64,000 bases of DNA from Changchengzhania lutea (GTDB taxonomy: Bacteria > Bacteroidota > Bacteroidia > Flavobacteriales > Flavobacteriaceae), in the NCBI RefSeq assembly GCF_006974145.1, contig NZ_CP039456.1, positions 1,890,001-1,954,000 on the forward strand, read 5' to 3'. The translations under genes and the position numbers were made by a program. The notes under the pieces are model-generated. The model searched no databases. It was not told the DNA's origin and was given only the letters and a program-made list of their open reading frames with translations. This document shows positions 18,088 through 26,204 of the stretch, piece by piece. Every line of letters begins with the position of its first letter. Position 1 is the stretch's first letter.

Positions 18088-19107
18088 ATGATAGATAAGA
18101 TAAACCAACTCATTGCCGAAGCCGAAGATTTTAAAGCACAATCGAAAGATGAGATTGAAGCATTTCGTATAAAGTACTTAGGTAAAAAAGGTTTGCTAAA
18201 TGAGTTTTTTGCAGAGTTTAAAAATGTAGCTAACGACCAGAAAAAAGAATTTGGACAAACCATTAATAAGCTCAAAAAAATAGCAGAGGATAAAGTTAAT
18301 GCTCTAAAAGAAGAGCTAGAAGGAAAAGAAGATGTCAAAGGCATTTATGGCGATTTAACACGTCCAGGTGATCCTATTCAAATAGGAGCCAGACATCCTA
18401 TTTCTATTGTAAAAAATCAAATTATTGATATCTTTTCCCGTATTGGCTTTAACGTGAGCGAAGGTCCGGAAATTGAAGATGACTGGCATAACTTTACAGC
18501 GTTAAACTTACCAGAATATCATCCGGCACGCGATATGCAGGATACCTTTTTTATTCAAACCGATCCAGATATTTTATTGCGTACACACACAAGTTCGGTA
18601 CAAGTGCGTTATATGGAAAATAACAAACCACCAATCAGAACGATTTCTCCAGGGCGTGTATATAGAAATGAGGCTATCTCAGCACGTTCACACTGTTTCT
18701 TTCATCAAGTGGAAGGCTTGTACATTGATAAAGATGTTAGTTTTGCCGACCTTAAACAAACCTTGCAGCACTTTACCACCGAAATGTTTGGAAAAAGCAA
18801 AATACGATTACGTCCGTCCTATTTCCCATTTACCGAACCAAGCGCGGAAGTCGATGTGTATTGGGGCTTAGAAACCGAGACCGATTATAAAATGACCAAG
18901 GGAACTGGTTGGTTAGAAATTATGGGTTGTGGTATGGTAGACCCAAATGTACTAGAAAACTGTGGCATTGATTCCAAGGAGTATTCTGGATTTGCCTTTG
19001 GGATGGGTATAGACCGAATCGCTTTATTACTGCATCAAATAAGCGATATACGTTTGTTAAGTGAAAATGACGTTAGGTTTTTAGAGCAGTTTAAATCCGC
19101 TTTTTAG
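18088..19107 (+). CDS. pheS: Phenylalanine-tRNA ligase alpha subunit
   Basis: 339 residues, the usual length for bacterial PheS. It has an N-terminal coiled coil (about 1-90) and the class II synthetase core: motif 2 (PGRVYRNEAISARSHCFFHQ) and motif 3 (GFAFGMGIDRIALL, about 305-318). It charges tRNA-Phe as a tetramer with PheT; pheT is not in this window. Confidence 0.97.
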   Translation: MIDKINQLIAEAEDFKAQSKDEIEAFRIKYLGKKGLLNEFFAEFKNVANDQKKEFGQTINKLKKIAEDKVNALKEELEGKEDVKGIYGDLTRPGDPIQIGARHPISIVKNQIIDIFSRIGFNVSEGPEIEDDWHNFTALNLPEYHPARDMQDTFFIQTDPDILLRTHTSSVQVRYMENNKPPIRTISPGRVYRNEAISARSHCFFHQVEGLYIDKDVSFADLKQTLQHFTTEMFGKSKIRLRPSYFPFTEPSAEVDVYWGLETETDYKMTKGTGWLEIMGCGMVDPNVLENCGIDSKEYSGFAFGMGIDRIALLLHQISDIRLLSENDVRFLEQFKSAF

Positions 19108-19116
19108 AATAATGTT

Positions 19117-19199
19117 GTCATTCCGAGGAGGAACGACGTGGGAATCTGTTTAATTTAAAAGATTGCCACAACTTTTAATTAAAAGTTTCGCAATGACGA
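19117..19199. repeat. Intergenic repeat with GTCATTCCG / CGCAATGAC ends
   Basis: Begins GTCATTCCGAGGAGGAACG, has GGGAATCTG and GATTGCCACAAC inside, and ends CGCAATGACGA, so its ends form an inverted repeat. It has the form of a widespread Bacteroidetes intergenic repeat. No coding potential. Confidence 0.6.
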
Positions 19200-19202
19200 A
19201 CC

Positions 19203-19598
19203 ATGAAAAAAGATATACAAATCCCAAAAGTTGAAGATGTTTACATTGCCATTGTCAATGAATATAATGCGATTTATAAAACGCAAGATTGGAACGCTTA
19301 TATTATAAACGATAAGCATGTAGATTTAGACATGGTTATTATAGTGACAGATGGCTATTCTAAAGAAAAAATAACCTCTAAATTCCGAAAAAAAATAGAC
19401 GTCTTACCAAAGAAAAGCTATGCTAAAATTGAGATGATACAAGAGGAATTGTTTGCACTTAACAATGCTTTTAAGGTGTCTTTTTTTGAAGGGAACCAAA
19501 TGTTTGATAAAACGTATCTCTTTAGAAAAAACACGGTGAATTTAAAAGCGTTGCAAGCAATCCCTTTAATGGATGTTAAAGGGGTCTTGGTGAAATAA
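19203..19598 (+). CDS. Conserved hypothetical protein, 131 residues
   Basis: A probably cytoplasmic protein without signal peptide, mixed alpha/beta, with LDMVIIVTDGYSKEKITSKFRKKIDVLPKKSYAKIEM. No recognised motif. It follows pheS with an intervening repeat. Some flavobacterial genomes label such neighbours as pheS-related, which the sequence does not support. Confidence 0.65.
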   Translation: MKKDIQIPKVEDVYIAIVNEYNAIYKTQDWNAYIINDKHVDLDMVIIVTDGYSKEKITSKFRKKIDVLPKKSYAKIEMIQEELFALNNAFKVSFFEGNQMFDKTYLFRKNTVNLKALQAIPLMDVKGVLVK

Positions 19599-19665
19599 TA
19601 AATTCCTACGAAGGCAGGAATCGCATAAATTTAAACTACAACTATTCATTGAAGTCACGAACTGT

Positions 19666-19792
19666 GCTAGGGATTGAAACGGCATCCTTTTTGCTTTTTA
19701 GCAAAAAGATATAGTGAAACATGTATGTTCATGAATTCAACAAAGCAAAATTGGAGTGCATGAATAAAAGCCCGACCTTTAGGGAGCACCCA
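19666..19792 (-). repeat. Flavobacterial interspersed repeat, reverse copy
   Basis: Reverse of the element at 17951-18044: GCTAGGGATTGAAACGGCAT, CCTTTTT, AGATATAG, and CCCGACCTTTAGGGAGCACC at the far end. It occupies most of the gap between the 131-residue protein gene and gpsA. A short fragment of another repeat (ATTCCTACGAAGGCAGGAAT) lies just before, at about 19602-19621. Confidence 0.6.
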
Positions 19793-19838
19793 AATAAGCG
19801 GTATAGAATTAATAAGATTCCTTTCTTGAAAAGAGTTT

Positions 19839-20840
19839 TTAATCCAACTGATCTGTCAAGCGGTTAAACACTTTTTTAGGATTTTTGTTTTCGTACAAAA
19901 TCTCATAAACCGCATGTATTATGGGGAGCTGTGTTTTCTTCTTATTCTTCTTGTTCAATAAATGTGCACTTTTAGTGGCGTAATAGCCTTCTGCCACCAT
20001 ACTCATTTCCATTTGAGCCGACTTTACAGTATACCCTTTACCAATCATATTTCCAAACATTCTGTTTCTTGAAAACACAGAATATCCCGTTACCAATAAA
20101 TCGCCTAAATAAGCAGAATCGTTAATGTTACGTTTCATCTTATGCATTTTTTTAATAAAGCGTTTCATTTCCCTGATGGAATTGCTCATTAAAACACTTT
20201 GGAAATTATCGCCGTAGCCCAAACCATGTGCAATTCCAGCTGCTATTGCGTAAATATTTTTCAGCATGACGGCATATTCTACACCAATAACGTCATCACT
20301 TATTTTGGTTTTTATATAATCGCTAGACAGCTTATCGGCTATGTCTTGTGCTTTTACAGCATCTACACAAGATATGGTTAAATAGGATAGACGCTCAAGT
20401 GCCACCTCTTCGGCGTGGCATGGGCCAGCGATGACTGCAATATTTTCGAAAGGGACTTTATATATATCATGAAAATGTTCGCCAACCAGTAAACCAGTTT
20501 CGGGCATAATGCCTTTTACAGCCGATACAATGGTTTTATTGGAGATATCTACAGTCAATTTTTCTAATTCACTATGTATAAAGGCAGAGGGAATAACAAA
20601 AATTAAAACATCGGCGTAATCGGCAATGGCGTTAATGTCATTACTAAGTTTTAATTGCTTTAAATTAAATTCAACCGAACTTAAATAACTGGGGTTGTGT
20701 TGTTCCTTTAAAAGATGCTCTTTGGTATACACACTTCGCATATACCAGCCTACTTCGTCTAAATTTTCGCAAAGCATTTTCACAATGGCAGTTGCCCAAC
20801 TTCCTGCTCCAAAAACCGCATATTTTAAAGAATTACTCAT
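19839..20840 (-). CDS. gpsA: Glycerol-3-phosphate dehydrogenase [NAD(P)+]
   Basis: 333 residues from ATG 20840; the frame extends 8 codons further only to a TTG. The Rossmann loop GAGSWAT follows the first strand (YAVFGAG), and GPCHAEEVALERLSY and VGVEYAVMLKNIYAIAAGIAHGLGYGDN-type segments match the GpsA core, with the conserved Lys in MLKNIYA. It makes sn-glycerol-3-phosphate for phospholipid synthesis. It is single, divergent from the lipoprotein gene at 20971. Confidence 0.93.
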   Translation of the reverse strand: MSNSLKYAVFGAGSWATAIVKMLCENLDEVGWYMRSVYTKEHLLKEQHNPSYLSSVEFNLKQLKLSNDINAIADYADVLIFVIPSAFIHSELEKLTVDISNKTIVSAVKGIMPETGLLVGEHFHDIYKVPFENIAVIAGPCHAEEVALERLSYLTISCVDAVKAQDIADKLSSDYIKTKISDDVIGVEYAVMLKNIYAIAAGIAHGLGYGDNFQSVLMSNSIREMKRFIKKMHKMKRNINDSAYLGDLLVTGYSVFSRNRMFGNMIGKGYTVKSAQMEMSMVAEGYYATKSAHLLNKKNKKKTQLPIIHAVYEILYENKNPKKVFNRLTDQLD

Positions 20841-20921
20841 AAATTTTGAATGGTTAGTCTTCAAAAATACATAAAATATTCCACCTTCATTTTTACCTAT
20901 AAAACGGTATCATTTAATTTT

Positions 20922-20937
20922 TGGCACGTGTTTTGAA
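20922..20937 (+). promoter_or_regulatory. Sigma-54-like -24/-12 promoter
   Basis: TGGCACG, four bases, then TTGAA. The consensus is TGGCACG-N4-TTGCW, so the only departure at the core is A in place of C after TTG. Spacing is exact. It lies 34 bases before ATG 20971. No upstream activator site was identified. Confidence 0.45.
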
Positions 20938-20970
20938 AACCCTATTACAAGAACTCTAAATATTTTGATT

Positions 20971-21924
20971 ATGAAGACGATAAAATTACTTTCAGGTTTT
21001 GCTCTTATGGCAACTTTGTTTACATCGTGCTACACAGAAGTTGTGGTTGATGAATATGTTGATGTTTATGATGAGCCAACAATTTCCTTAAACCAACTGT
21101 TAAATTCACACGAATTGTGGTACGTAGATATTAATCAAACTGTGGGTTATGGTGAAACACCTTTTTTGCAAAAAGCATTTACAATTTCATTTAGAAATGG
21201 TGTGTTATACGCGAATAACAATATTGTTGGTTTAGGCGATAGTGGTGGCGGATTTGGAATTGATGTAGGATCCTACGATGCCTATGACATGATTTTAGAT
21301 GTTAATCATGATTTAGATGGTTTTGATACCTTTGATGTGTATCAAATAGATAATAACACATTGGAGTTGTACAATCCTAACAATGATACCTCGTACTTTT
21401 TAGAAGGCTACCAGCGTAGTAATTTCGATTACGACTTTGTGTTCTATGATAACATTCATTATTTTTTACAGGAATACGAGGCTTGGGAAAAAACCTATAC
21501 AAGTGATTTTGGAGCTTTAAATGAATTTGATGAGGAAAACTTCTTACAATTTCTTGCAGGAGGGAATGATTCTACATTCCAAAGCTCACAGGATGATAAT
21601 GGTACCGGAACAAATAATTTGTATTGGGATTATACGGGCATATATGGTGTAGGTGATGTTACAGGAGATATGTACCTAAAAACTTTAACATTAGATTATG
21701 ATTATTTCGACAATGAATATTTTGAGTTAAGCGTTATAAATGATGGTAAGATAGAACTGTTCCATCCAGCATCTGAAACCGTTTATGAGTTTGCTGGAAG
21801 AGGTTATATACAATACTTTAAAACTGCTAATGTGAAAGGTAAAACAGCGACAACAAAAGAGAAGAGTAGAAAGTTTAGAAAAGATAAAGTCGTGAACCCG
21901 AGAGAGAACACGAGAATAAAATAG
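20971..21924 (+). CDS. Lipoprotein of unknown function
   Basis: 317 residues from ATG 20971. The lipobox is in LFTSCYTE, with Cys at about residue 20. The body is rich in Asp, Tyr and Asn and looks beta-rich, with two similar parts (about 35-160 and 165-280) each holding an aromatic Trp/Tyr pattern. The C-terminal 40 residues are basic (KEKSRKFRKDKV). It is probably anchored in the outer membrane. A sigma-54-like promoter precedes it and a terminator follows. Similar flavobacterial lipoproteins have been mislabelled as nicotinate adenylyltransferases; no such motif is visible. Confidence 0.7.
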   Translation: MKTIKLLSGFALMATLFTSCYTEVVVDEYVDVYDEPTISLNQLLNSHELWYVDINQTVGYGETPFLQKAFTISFRNGVLYANNNIVGLGDSGGGFGIDVGSYDAYDMILDVNHDLDGFDTFDVYQIDNNTLELYNPNNDTSYFLEGYQRSNFDYDFVFYDNIHYFLQEYEAWEKTYTSDFGALNEFDEENFLQFLAGGNDSTFQSSQDDNGTGTNNLYWDYTGIYGVGDVTGDMYLKTLTLDYDYFDNEYFELSVINDGKIELFHPASETVYEFAGRGYIQYFKTANVKGKTATTKEKSRKFRKDKVVNPRENTRIK

Positions 21925-21950
21925 AAATTTTTGGTTGGTTATTTAGTTGG

Positions 21951-21990
21951 GAAACTGTTTAAGGCATCTGCTTTAAGCAGTTTCTTTTTT
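21951..21990 (+). terminator. Intrinsic terminator after the lipoprotein gene
   Basis: GAAACTGTTTAAGGC (21951-21965) pairs with GCTTTAAGCAGTTTC (21970-21984) with two mismatched or G-U positions, followed by six T residues. Confidence 0.7.
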
Positions 21991-22095
21991 ATATGGCAAT
22001 GGGTTATGATTTATGGCAAATGAGCTAATGGACTATGAGCAAAAAACTTAATTTAGCTGACAGCAAATATTAATCATTTAACACAAAATAAAATT

Positions 22096-22581
22096 ATGGG
22101 ACTATTTTCATTTATTAAAAACGCCGGAGCTAAAATTTTTGGTATAGGCAAAACCGATAAAGAAGAAGCTGCCGAAGCAGCAGCCAAAGAAGTAAAAATG
22201 GAGGACCTAGCAGCGAGAAAGCTGGAAGAGACCATTAAAGATTTAGATTTAGAAGTAGAGTATTTAAATGTACATATAGATGACGACAAGGCGACCATAA
22301 AGGGAAAAGCCTACAATCAAGCTACTAAAGAAAAAGTAGTATTAGTTGTGGGTAATTCTGCTGGTATTGCCACAGTGGACGATCAAATGACAGTGGAGCA
22401 CACAGAGCCGGAAGCGCAGTTTCATACTGTGGTAAGCGGTGACACACTTAGTAAAATTGCTAAGAAGTATTATGACAATGCTATGAAATACCCAGTTATT
22501 TTTGAAGCCAATAAACCAATGTTAAAAGATCCAGATAAAATTTATCCAGGACAAGTGTTACGTATTCCTGCCTTAGACTAA
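22096..22581 (+). CDS. kbp: BON-LysM protein, Kbp (YgaU)-like potassium-binding protein
   Basis: 161 residues. The N-terminus (MGLFSFIKNAGAKIFG) and C-terminus (FEANKPMLKDPDKIYPGQVL) are close to E. coli Kbp/YgaU. A BON domain spans about 38-100 and a LysM domain about 110-160 (FHTVVSGDTLSKIAKKYY). There is no signal peptide. E. coli Kbp binds potassium ions in the cytoplasm. This copy has an extra Ala/Glu-rich helix after residue 20. Confidence 0.87.
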   Translation: MGLFSFIKNAGAKIFGIGKTDKEEAAEAAAKEVKMEDLAARKLEETIKDLDLEVEYLNVHIDDDKATIKGKAYNQATKEKVVLVVGNSAGIATVDDQMTVEHTEPEAQFHTVVSGDTLSKIAKKYYDNAMKYPVIFEANKPMLKDPDKIYPGQVLRIPALD

Positions 22582-22605
22582 ATAGGCATTTACCTTAAAC
22601 GCATT

Positions 22606-22640
22606 AAAAAGCCAGCTTATATTTATAAGTTGGCTTTTTA
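22606..22640 (+). terminator. Intrinsic terminator after the kbp-like gene
   Basis: AAAAAGCCAGCTTAT (22606-22620) pairs with ATAAGTTGGCTTTTT (22625-22639) with one G-U pair. Confidence 0.8.
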
Positions 22641-22833
22641 ATATCTCTTAAATTTCTAGTTATTTATTCTGTTTGTATTTAAAAAGTTTGCACTCATGAA
22701 GTAGGAAATATTTTATTGAAATAGGATAATTAGCCGATTAAATGCACGCCTAGCATGCTGTATGTCGAAAATATTAGGTGTTTCATGTATTGAAAGATAT
22801 ATTTACAATCTTAACCTACAAAACATGCATGTT

Positions 22834-23445
22834 ATGAATAAGAATATTTTTTTAATTACGGTATGCCTTATTTCTACTTTATTTAGTTGTAATGTAGAAG
22901 GCGTTTTAGAGGATCAATCTATTGCCAGTACAAAAGTCAATAATAAAAACAAAGATGTTACTATCATAGAAAGTGATAACACTTCCACTGAATACTCCGA
23001 TGAGCATTGTAAAACAATAGATCTTATTGCCGGACAACACCATATAGCAGGTACGGTAACTATAGATATTGAAGGAGGTAACATGATAATTACTTATCAA
23101 ATAAACCTTGATTGGACTATTGATGCAACACACTTGCACATTACTAATTGTGAAGCGGATGGTTTCCCTGTTACAGGAGCTAATAATCCTAAAATTGGAA
23201 ATTTTGATTACTCAAGTACCCATGAAGAGGGAGTGACAGAGGTTACATACATTTTTAATTTAAACGACTTTAACATAGACGATGCATTTTGTTTTGCCGC
23301 TCATGCTGAAGTCAGTGGGCCATCAGAGGAAACTGCTTGGGCTGAAGGTGAAGATTTTGGTGGAAAAAGCTGGGCAATGTTTGTTGAGGCTAATCTTACC
23401 GATTGTGAGGACGAAGGTGATGATGATGGAGGAGGTCCTTTTTAA
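22834..23445 (+). CDS. Lipoprotein of unknown function
   Basis: 203 residues from ATG 22834; a longer frame from 22762 places 24 residues before the signal sequence and is rejected. The lipobox is STLFSC. The body contains IDLIAGQHHIAGTVTIDIEGG and WTIDATHLHI, a beta-rich exported domain. The last 15 residues are very acidic (DCEDEGDDDGGGPF). Function unknown. A nadD remnant lies downstream on the opposite strand. Confidence 0.65.
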   Translation: MNKNIFLITVCLISTLFSCNVEGVLEDQSIASTKVNNKNKDVTIIESDNTSTEYSDEHCKTIDLIAGQHHIAGTVTIDIEGGNMIITYQINLDWTIDATHLHITNCEADGFPVTGANNPKIGNFDYSSTHEEGVTEVTYIFNLNDFNIDDAFCFAAHAEVSGPSEETAWAEGEDFGGKSWAMFVEANLTDCEDEGDDDGGGPF

Positions 23446-23462
23446 AACTTATTTTTTTATTA

Positions 23463-23670
23463 TGAACTCATACTTTCCCATTTATGAAAACTTGTTAATT
23501 TGTCTTAACCGATAAACAACGAGGTTTCATAATTGGGCTATTTTTACAATAAATAGTTCGTGTAAATTTGGAGCAATAAGATTGTGTTGTGGTGAATTAA
23601 ACTTAATGTCGCTCACTTTAAAGTTTGTGAAATCCTTTATAAGCGTAATTATCTAATGGAGTAGATAAAG
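23463..23670 (-). pseudogene. Decayed partial copy of nadD
   Basis: Read on the minus strand, two stretches match the intact nadD product next to it. About 23580-23640 gives KDFTNFKVSDIKFNSPQHN, against KDYTKLKPSNIEFNLPQPN in NadD. About 23463-23505 gives DKLTSFHKWE, against DNLKGFHKWK, with a stop where the intact protein has Glu. A further LDN is visible upstream. The DNA alignment with 23961-24150 is clear but contains stops and indels. It is an old tandem duplicate or a remnant from another nadD-bearing segment. Confidence 0.75.
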
Positions 23671-23744
23671 ATTCCTATGATTCAAATTTTTTCAAGCTCA
23701 TTTTAAATTATAATTGGTATAATTCTGAAATAGCGATATGGTTA

Positions 23745-24323
23745 TTACTTATAAAAGTTCATTTCGTCTAGATATTCCCAAACAAATTCAGGTAACATGG
23801 GCCTCACGTTTTTGCCTTCTTTTATGGATTTTCGAATGAATGTAGAAGACAATTCCATAATTGGTGCTTTTACATGATGAATTTTCTCGTGTCCATCAAA
23901 CCGTGTTGCTATAGTTTCACTTGAAATACGCGGGTAAACATAGAGATCATGATTTTCTATGATAAGCTCATAATTTTTCCATTTATGAAAACCTTTTAAG
24001 TTGTCTTCACCCATAATCAATGCGAAATCGTACTTGGGGTATTTCTCTTGTAAATAGGTTAGCGTATGTATGGTATAATTTGGCTGGGGCAAGTTAAATT
24101 CAATGTTACTTGGTTTGAGTTTTGTGTAATCTTTGGTTGCCCGATACACCATTTCCAAACGTTGATGGTTATCTAACAGCGAGCTCTTTTTTTTGAAAGG
24201 ATTATGGGGCGTTACCACAAACCAGATTTGATCCAAATCGCTGTATTCGGCTAAATGGTTGGCAATAACAAGATGTCCAATATGAATGGGATTAAAGGAA
24301 CCAAAAAACAAGCCAATCTTCAT
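23745..24323 (-). CDS. nadD: Nicotinate-nucleotide adenylyltransferase
   Basis: 192 residues. The nucleotidyltransferase motif GSFNPIHIGH (about 8-17) and the C-terminal SSTFIRKSI motif (about 159-167) are intact. It converts nicotinate mononucleotide to deamido-NAD in NAD synthesis. It is the last gene of a yicC-gmk-nadD run on the minus strand, with a 9-base gap from gmk. Confidence 0.95.
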   Translation of the reverse strand: MKIGLFFGSFNPIHIGHLVIANHLAEYSDLDQIWFVVTPHNPFKKKSSLLDNHQRLEMVYRATKDYTKLKPSNIEFNLPQPNYTIHTLTYLQEKYPKYDFALIMGEDNLKGFHKWKNYELIIENHDLYVYPRISSETIATRFDGHEKIHHVKAPIMELSSTFIRKSIKEGKNVRPMLPEFVWEYLDEMNFYK

Positions 24324-24332
24324 CTTAAGAAA

Positions 24333-24905
24333 TTATGAATTCACAAAATTGTCCACTAAGGCTTCGGCCTCAAAAAGAGCATGTTCTAAATTATCATTTT
24401 CAATAATAACGTCAAATAATGGTGCCGTTGCAAGTTCGGCAGAAGCTTTAGCAATACGCATATTTATTTTATCCTCGCTCTCGGTTTTTCGCTTTTTTAA
24501 TCGAATTTTAAGCGCATCAATACTTGGCGGTTTAACAAAAATAGCTAAGGTTTCTTCTGGAAATTTACGCTTGATGCGTAATCCTCCTGATACATCAATA
24601 TCGAAGATCACATGTTTGCCTTTGGCCCAAATACGTTCTACTTCGGCTTTTAGAGTACCATAGAAATTATCCCGATATACTTCTTCCCATTCTAAAAATT
24701 CATCATTCTTGATCTTGGTTTTAAACTCCTTCGCTGATAAAAAATAGTAATCCTTACAATCGATTTCATCACCGCGTTTCTCCCTTGAGGTTGCTGAAAT
24801 GGAGAATTCTAAATTTAGCGGTACTAAACCTAATAGATGCCTTACAATAGTTGTTTTTCCTGAACCCGATGGTGCAGAAAATACAATAAGCTTACCGGTA
24901 TTCAT
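24333..24905 (-). CDS. gmk: Guanylate kinase
   Basis: 190 residues from ATG 24905 (a GTG five codons earlier is possible). The P-loop SAPSGSGKTT (about 9-18) and the GMP-binding segment (SATSREKRGDEIDCKDYYFLS) are intact, and the length is normal for the family. It phosphorylates GMP to GDP. Order yicC-gmk-nadD is common in Bacteroidetes. Confidence 0.95.
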   Translation of the reverse strand: MNTGKLIVFSAPSGSGKTTIVRHLLGLVPLNLEFSISATSREKRGDEIDCKDYYFLSAKEFKTKIKNDEFLEWEEVYRDNFYGTLKAEVERIWAKGKHVIFDIDVSGGLRIKRKFPEETLAIFVKPPSIDALKIRLKKRKTESEDKINMRIAKASAELATAPLFDVIIENDNLEHALFEAEALVDNFVNS

Positions 24906-24925
24906 GTCTTGAAGTTTCACTGTAA

Positions 24926-25783
24926 TTATAAAACGTTTAGCAATTGTTCTTTAATTTTTTCAAGCTCATCCTTCATTTGTACCACGAGTTGCTGCATAGG
25001 TGCGTAGTTGCTTTTAGACCCGATGGTATTAATTTCCCTACCAATTTCCTGACTTATAAATCCGAGTTTTTTACCGTTTGAATCGATTGAATTGACACTT
25101 TCGGTGAAATATTCCAAGTGATTTTTAAGACGGACTTTCTCTTCGGTAATATCAAATTTTTCTATGTAGTAAACGAGTTCTTGCTCGAATCGATTTTCAT
25201 CATATTTCTCTCTTAAATCCTCAACACCTTTAAAGAGCCGTTCACGAACCCCTTCTATACGATCGGGATCCATAGCAATCACCTCGTTGAGTAATGTATC
25301 TATGATTACGATGCGTTTATTAAAATCGTTTTCAAGCACTTTGCCTTCGTCACGGCGGTATTCATTTATAAGTATAACCGTTTTATCTATTTCGGCTTCA
25401 ATAGCACGCCATTCGCTCTCGTCAATCTCTTCCCGAACGGTATTCAAAGCGTCTGGAAAACGTACGGCCATTTTTAGTAGCTCTATATCGTTAGCATCTA
25501 CAACTTCTTTTAATTGCCTAATATATTGCTTAACAACGGGTGTATTAATTTGTGTTGAGGTATCCTCAGCAGTCGCTTCTACATAAATAGAAAAATCTAC
25601 TTTGCCACGTACTAGTTTATCTGCTAATAGCTTTCGTATGGTGAGTTCTTTTTCTCTGTAAATAGAAGGCATTCTCGCGTTTAAATCCAGACTCTTGCTA
25701 TTTAATGATTTTAACTCGATGGTTATTTTTTTGGTTGGCAATTGCAATACAGATTTTCCATAACCTGTCATTGAATGTATCAT
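24926..25783 (-). CDS. yicC: YicC family endoribonuclease-like protein
   Basis: 285 residues from ATG 25783; 8 more in-frame codons lead only to a TTG. The start MIHSMTGYG is the family signature, and the C-terminal region (NTIGSKSNYAPMQQLVVQMKDELEKIKEQ) is the DUF1732 part. E. coli YicC has been reported to act on RNA. It heads the yicC-gmk-nadD run. Confidence 0.92.
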   Translation of the reverse strand: MIHSMTGYGKSVLQLPTKKITIELKSLNSKSLDLNARMPSIYREKELTIRKLLADKLVRGKVDFSIYVEATAEDTSTQINTPVVKQYIRQLKEVVDANDIELLKMAVRFPDALNTVREEIDESEWRAIEAEIDKTVILINEYRRDEGKVLENDFNKRIVIIDTLLNEVIAMDPDRIEGVRERLFKGVEDLREKYDENRFEQELVYYIEKFDITEEKVRLKNHLEYFTESVNSIDSNGKKLGFISQEIGREINTIGSKSNYAPMQQLVVQMKDELEKIKEQLLNVL

Positions 25784-26196
25784 AAACTCGTGTATTAGAT
25801 GGCGCAAAGGTAGTTAAATCCTAAGGTTTAGAAAACAGATTGTTAAATATATGGGCTATGTTGGAGTATGTGGTTAAGCGCTACCTTATCTTAATGAGTA
25901 TGATATAAGTTTTACTACAATATGCTTTGATCGTCCAGTCTCAGTAATAACGTATTACAGAGCTAATTGAGAAAGAACTTATTTTCACGGATGCTTCTAT
26001 GGCAAATTGGGAATAGCAAAAGTTGATTTATATCCATCTTTGGGAAGAGATTTTACAATAATTTAGAAGCAGTTGGCACATTTAAATACGCTTTTCCTTG
26101 CTCATTTTTTTATGATTATGAGCTAAAAGTAAAAATTTCGAAAATACAAGATGTTTATATCTAGCAAAACACATCATTGCACCGTGCAAATATTAA
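25784..26196. other. Intergenic region, nothing recognised
   Basis: About 410 bases between yicC and the insertion sequence. Both strands have frequent stops. One short plus-strand stretch (around 25968-26060) reads KELIFTDASMANWE then a stop, then QKLIYIHLWEEIL, which could be an old gene remnant but matches no family I can name. Confidence 0.4.
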
Positions 26197-26204
26197 AAAT
26201 AATA

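Noticed and set aside
22820-22828. AAAACATGC before the lipoprotein gene at 22834, as a DeoR site
   Set aside because: Only one arm is present, the 19-base spacing and right arm are missing, and the gene has no link to amino sugars.
25930-26160. Possible broken gene between yicC and the IS
   Set aside because: Short readable pieces exist but are interrupted by stops and match no family I know; not enough to call a pseudogene.
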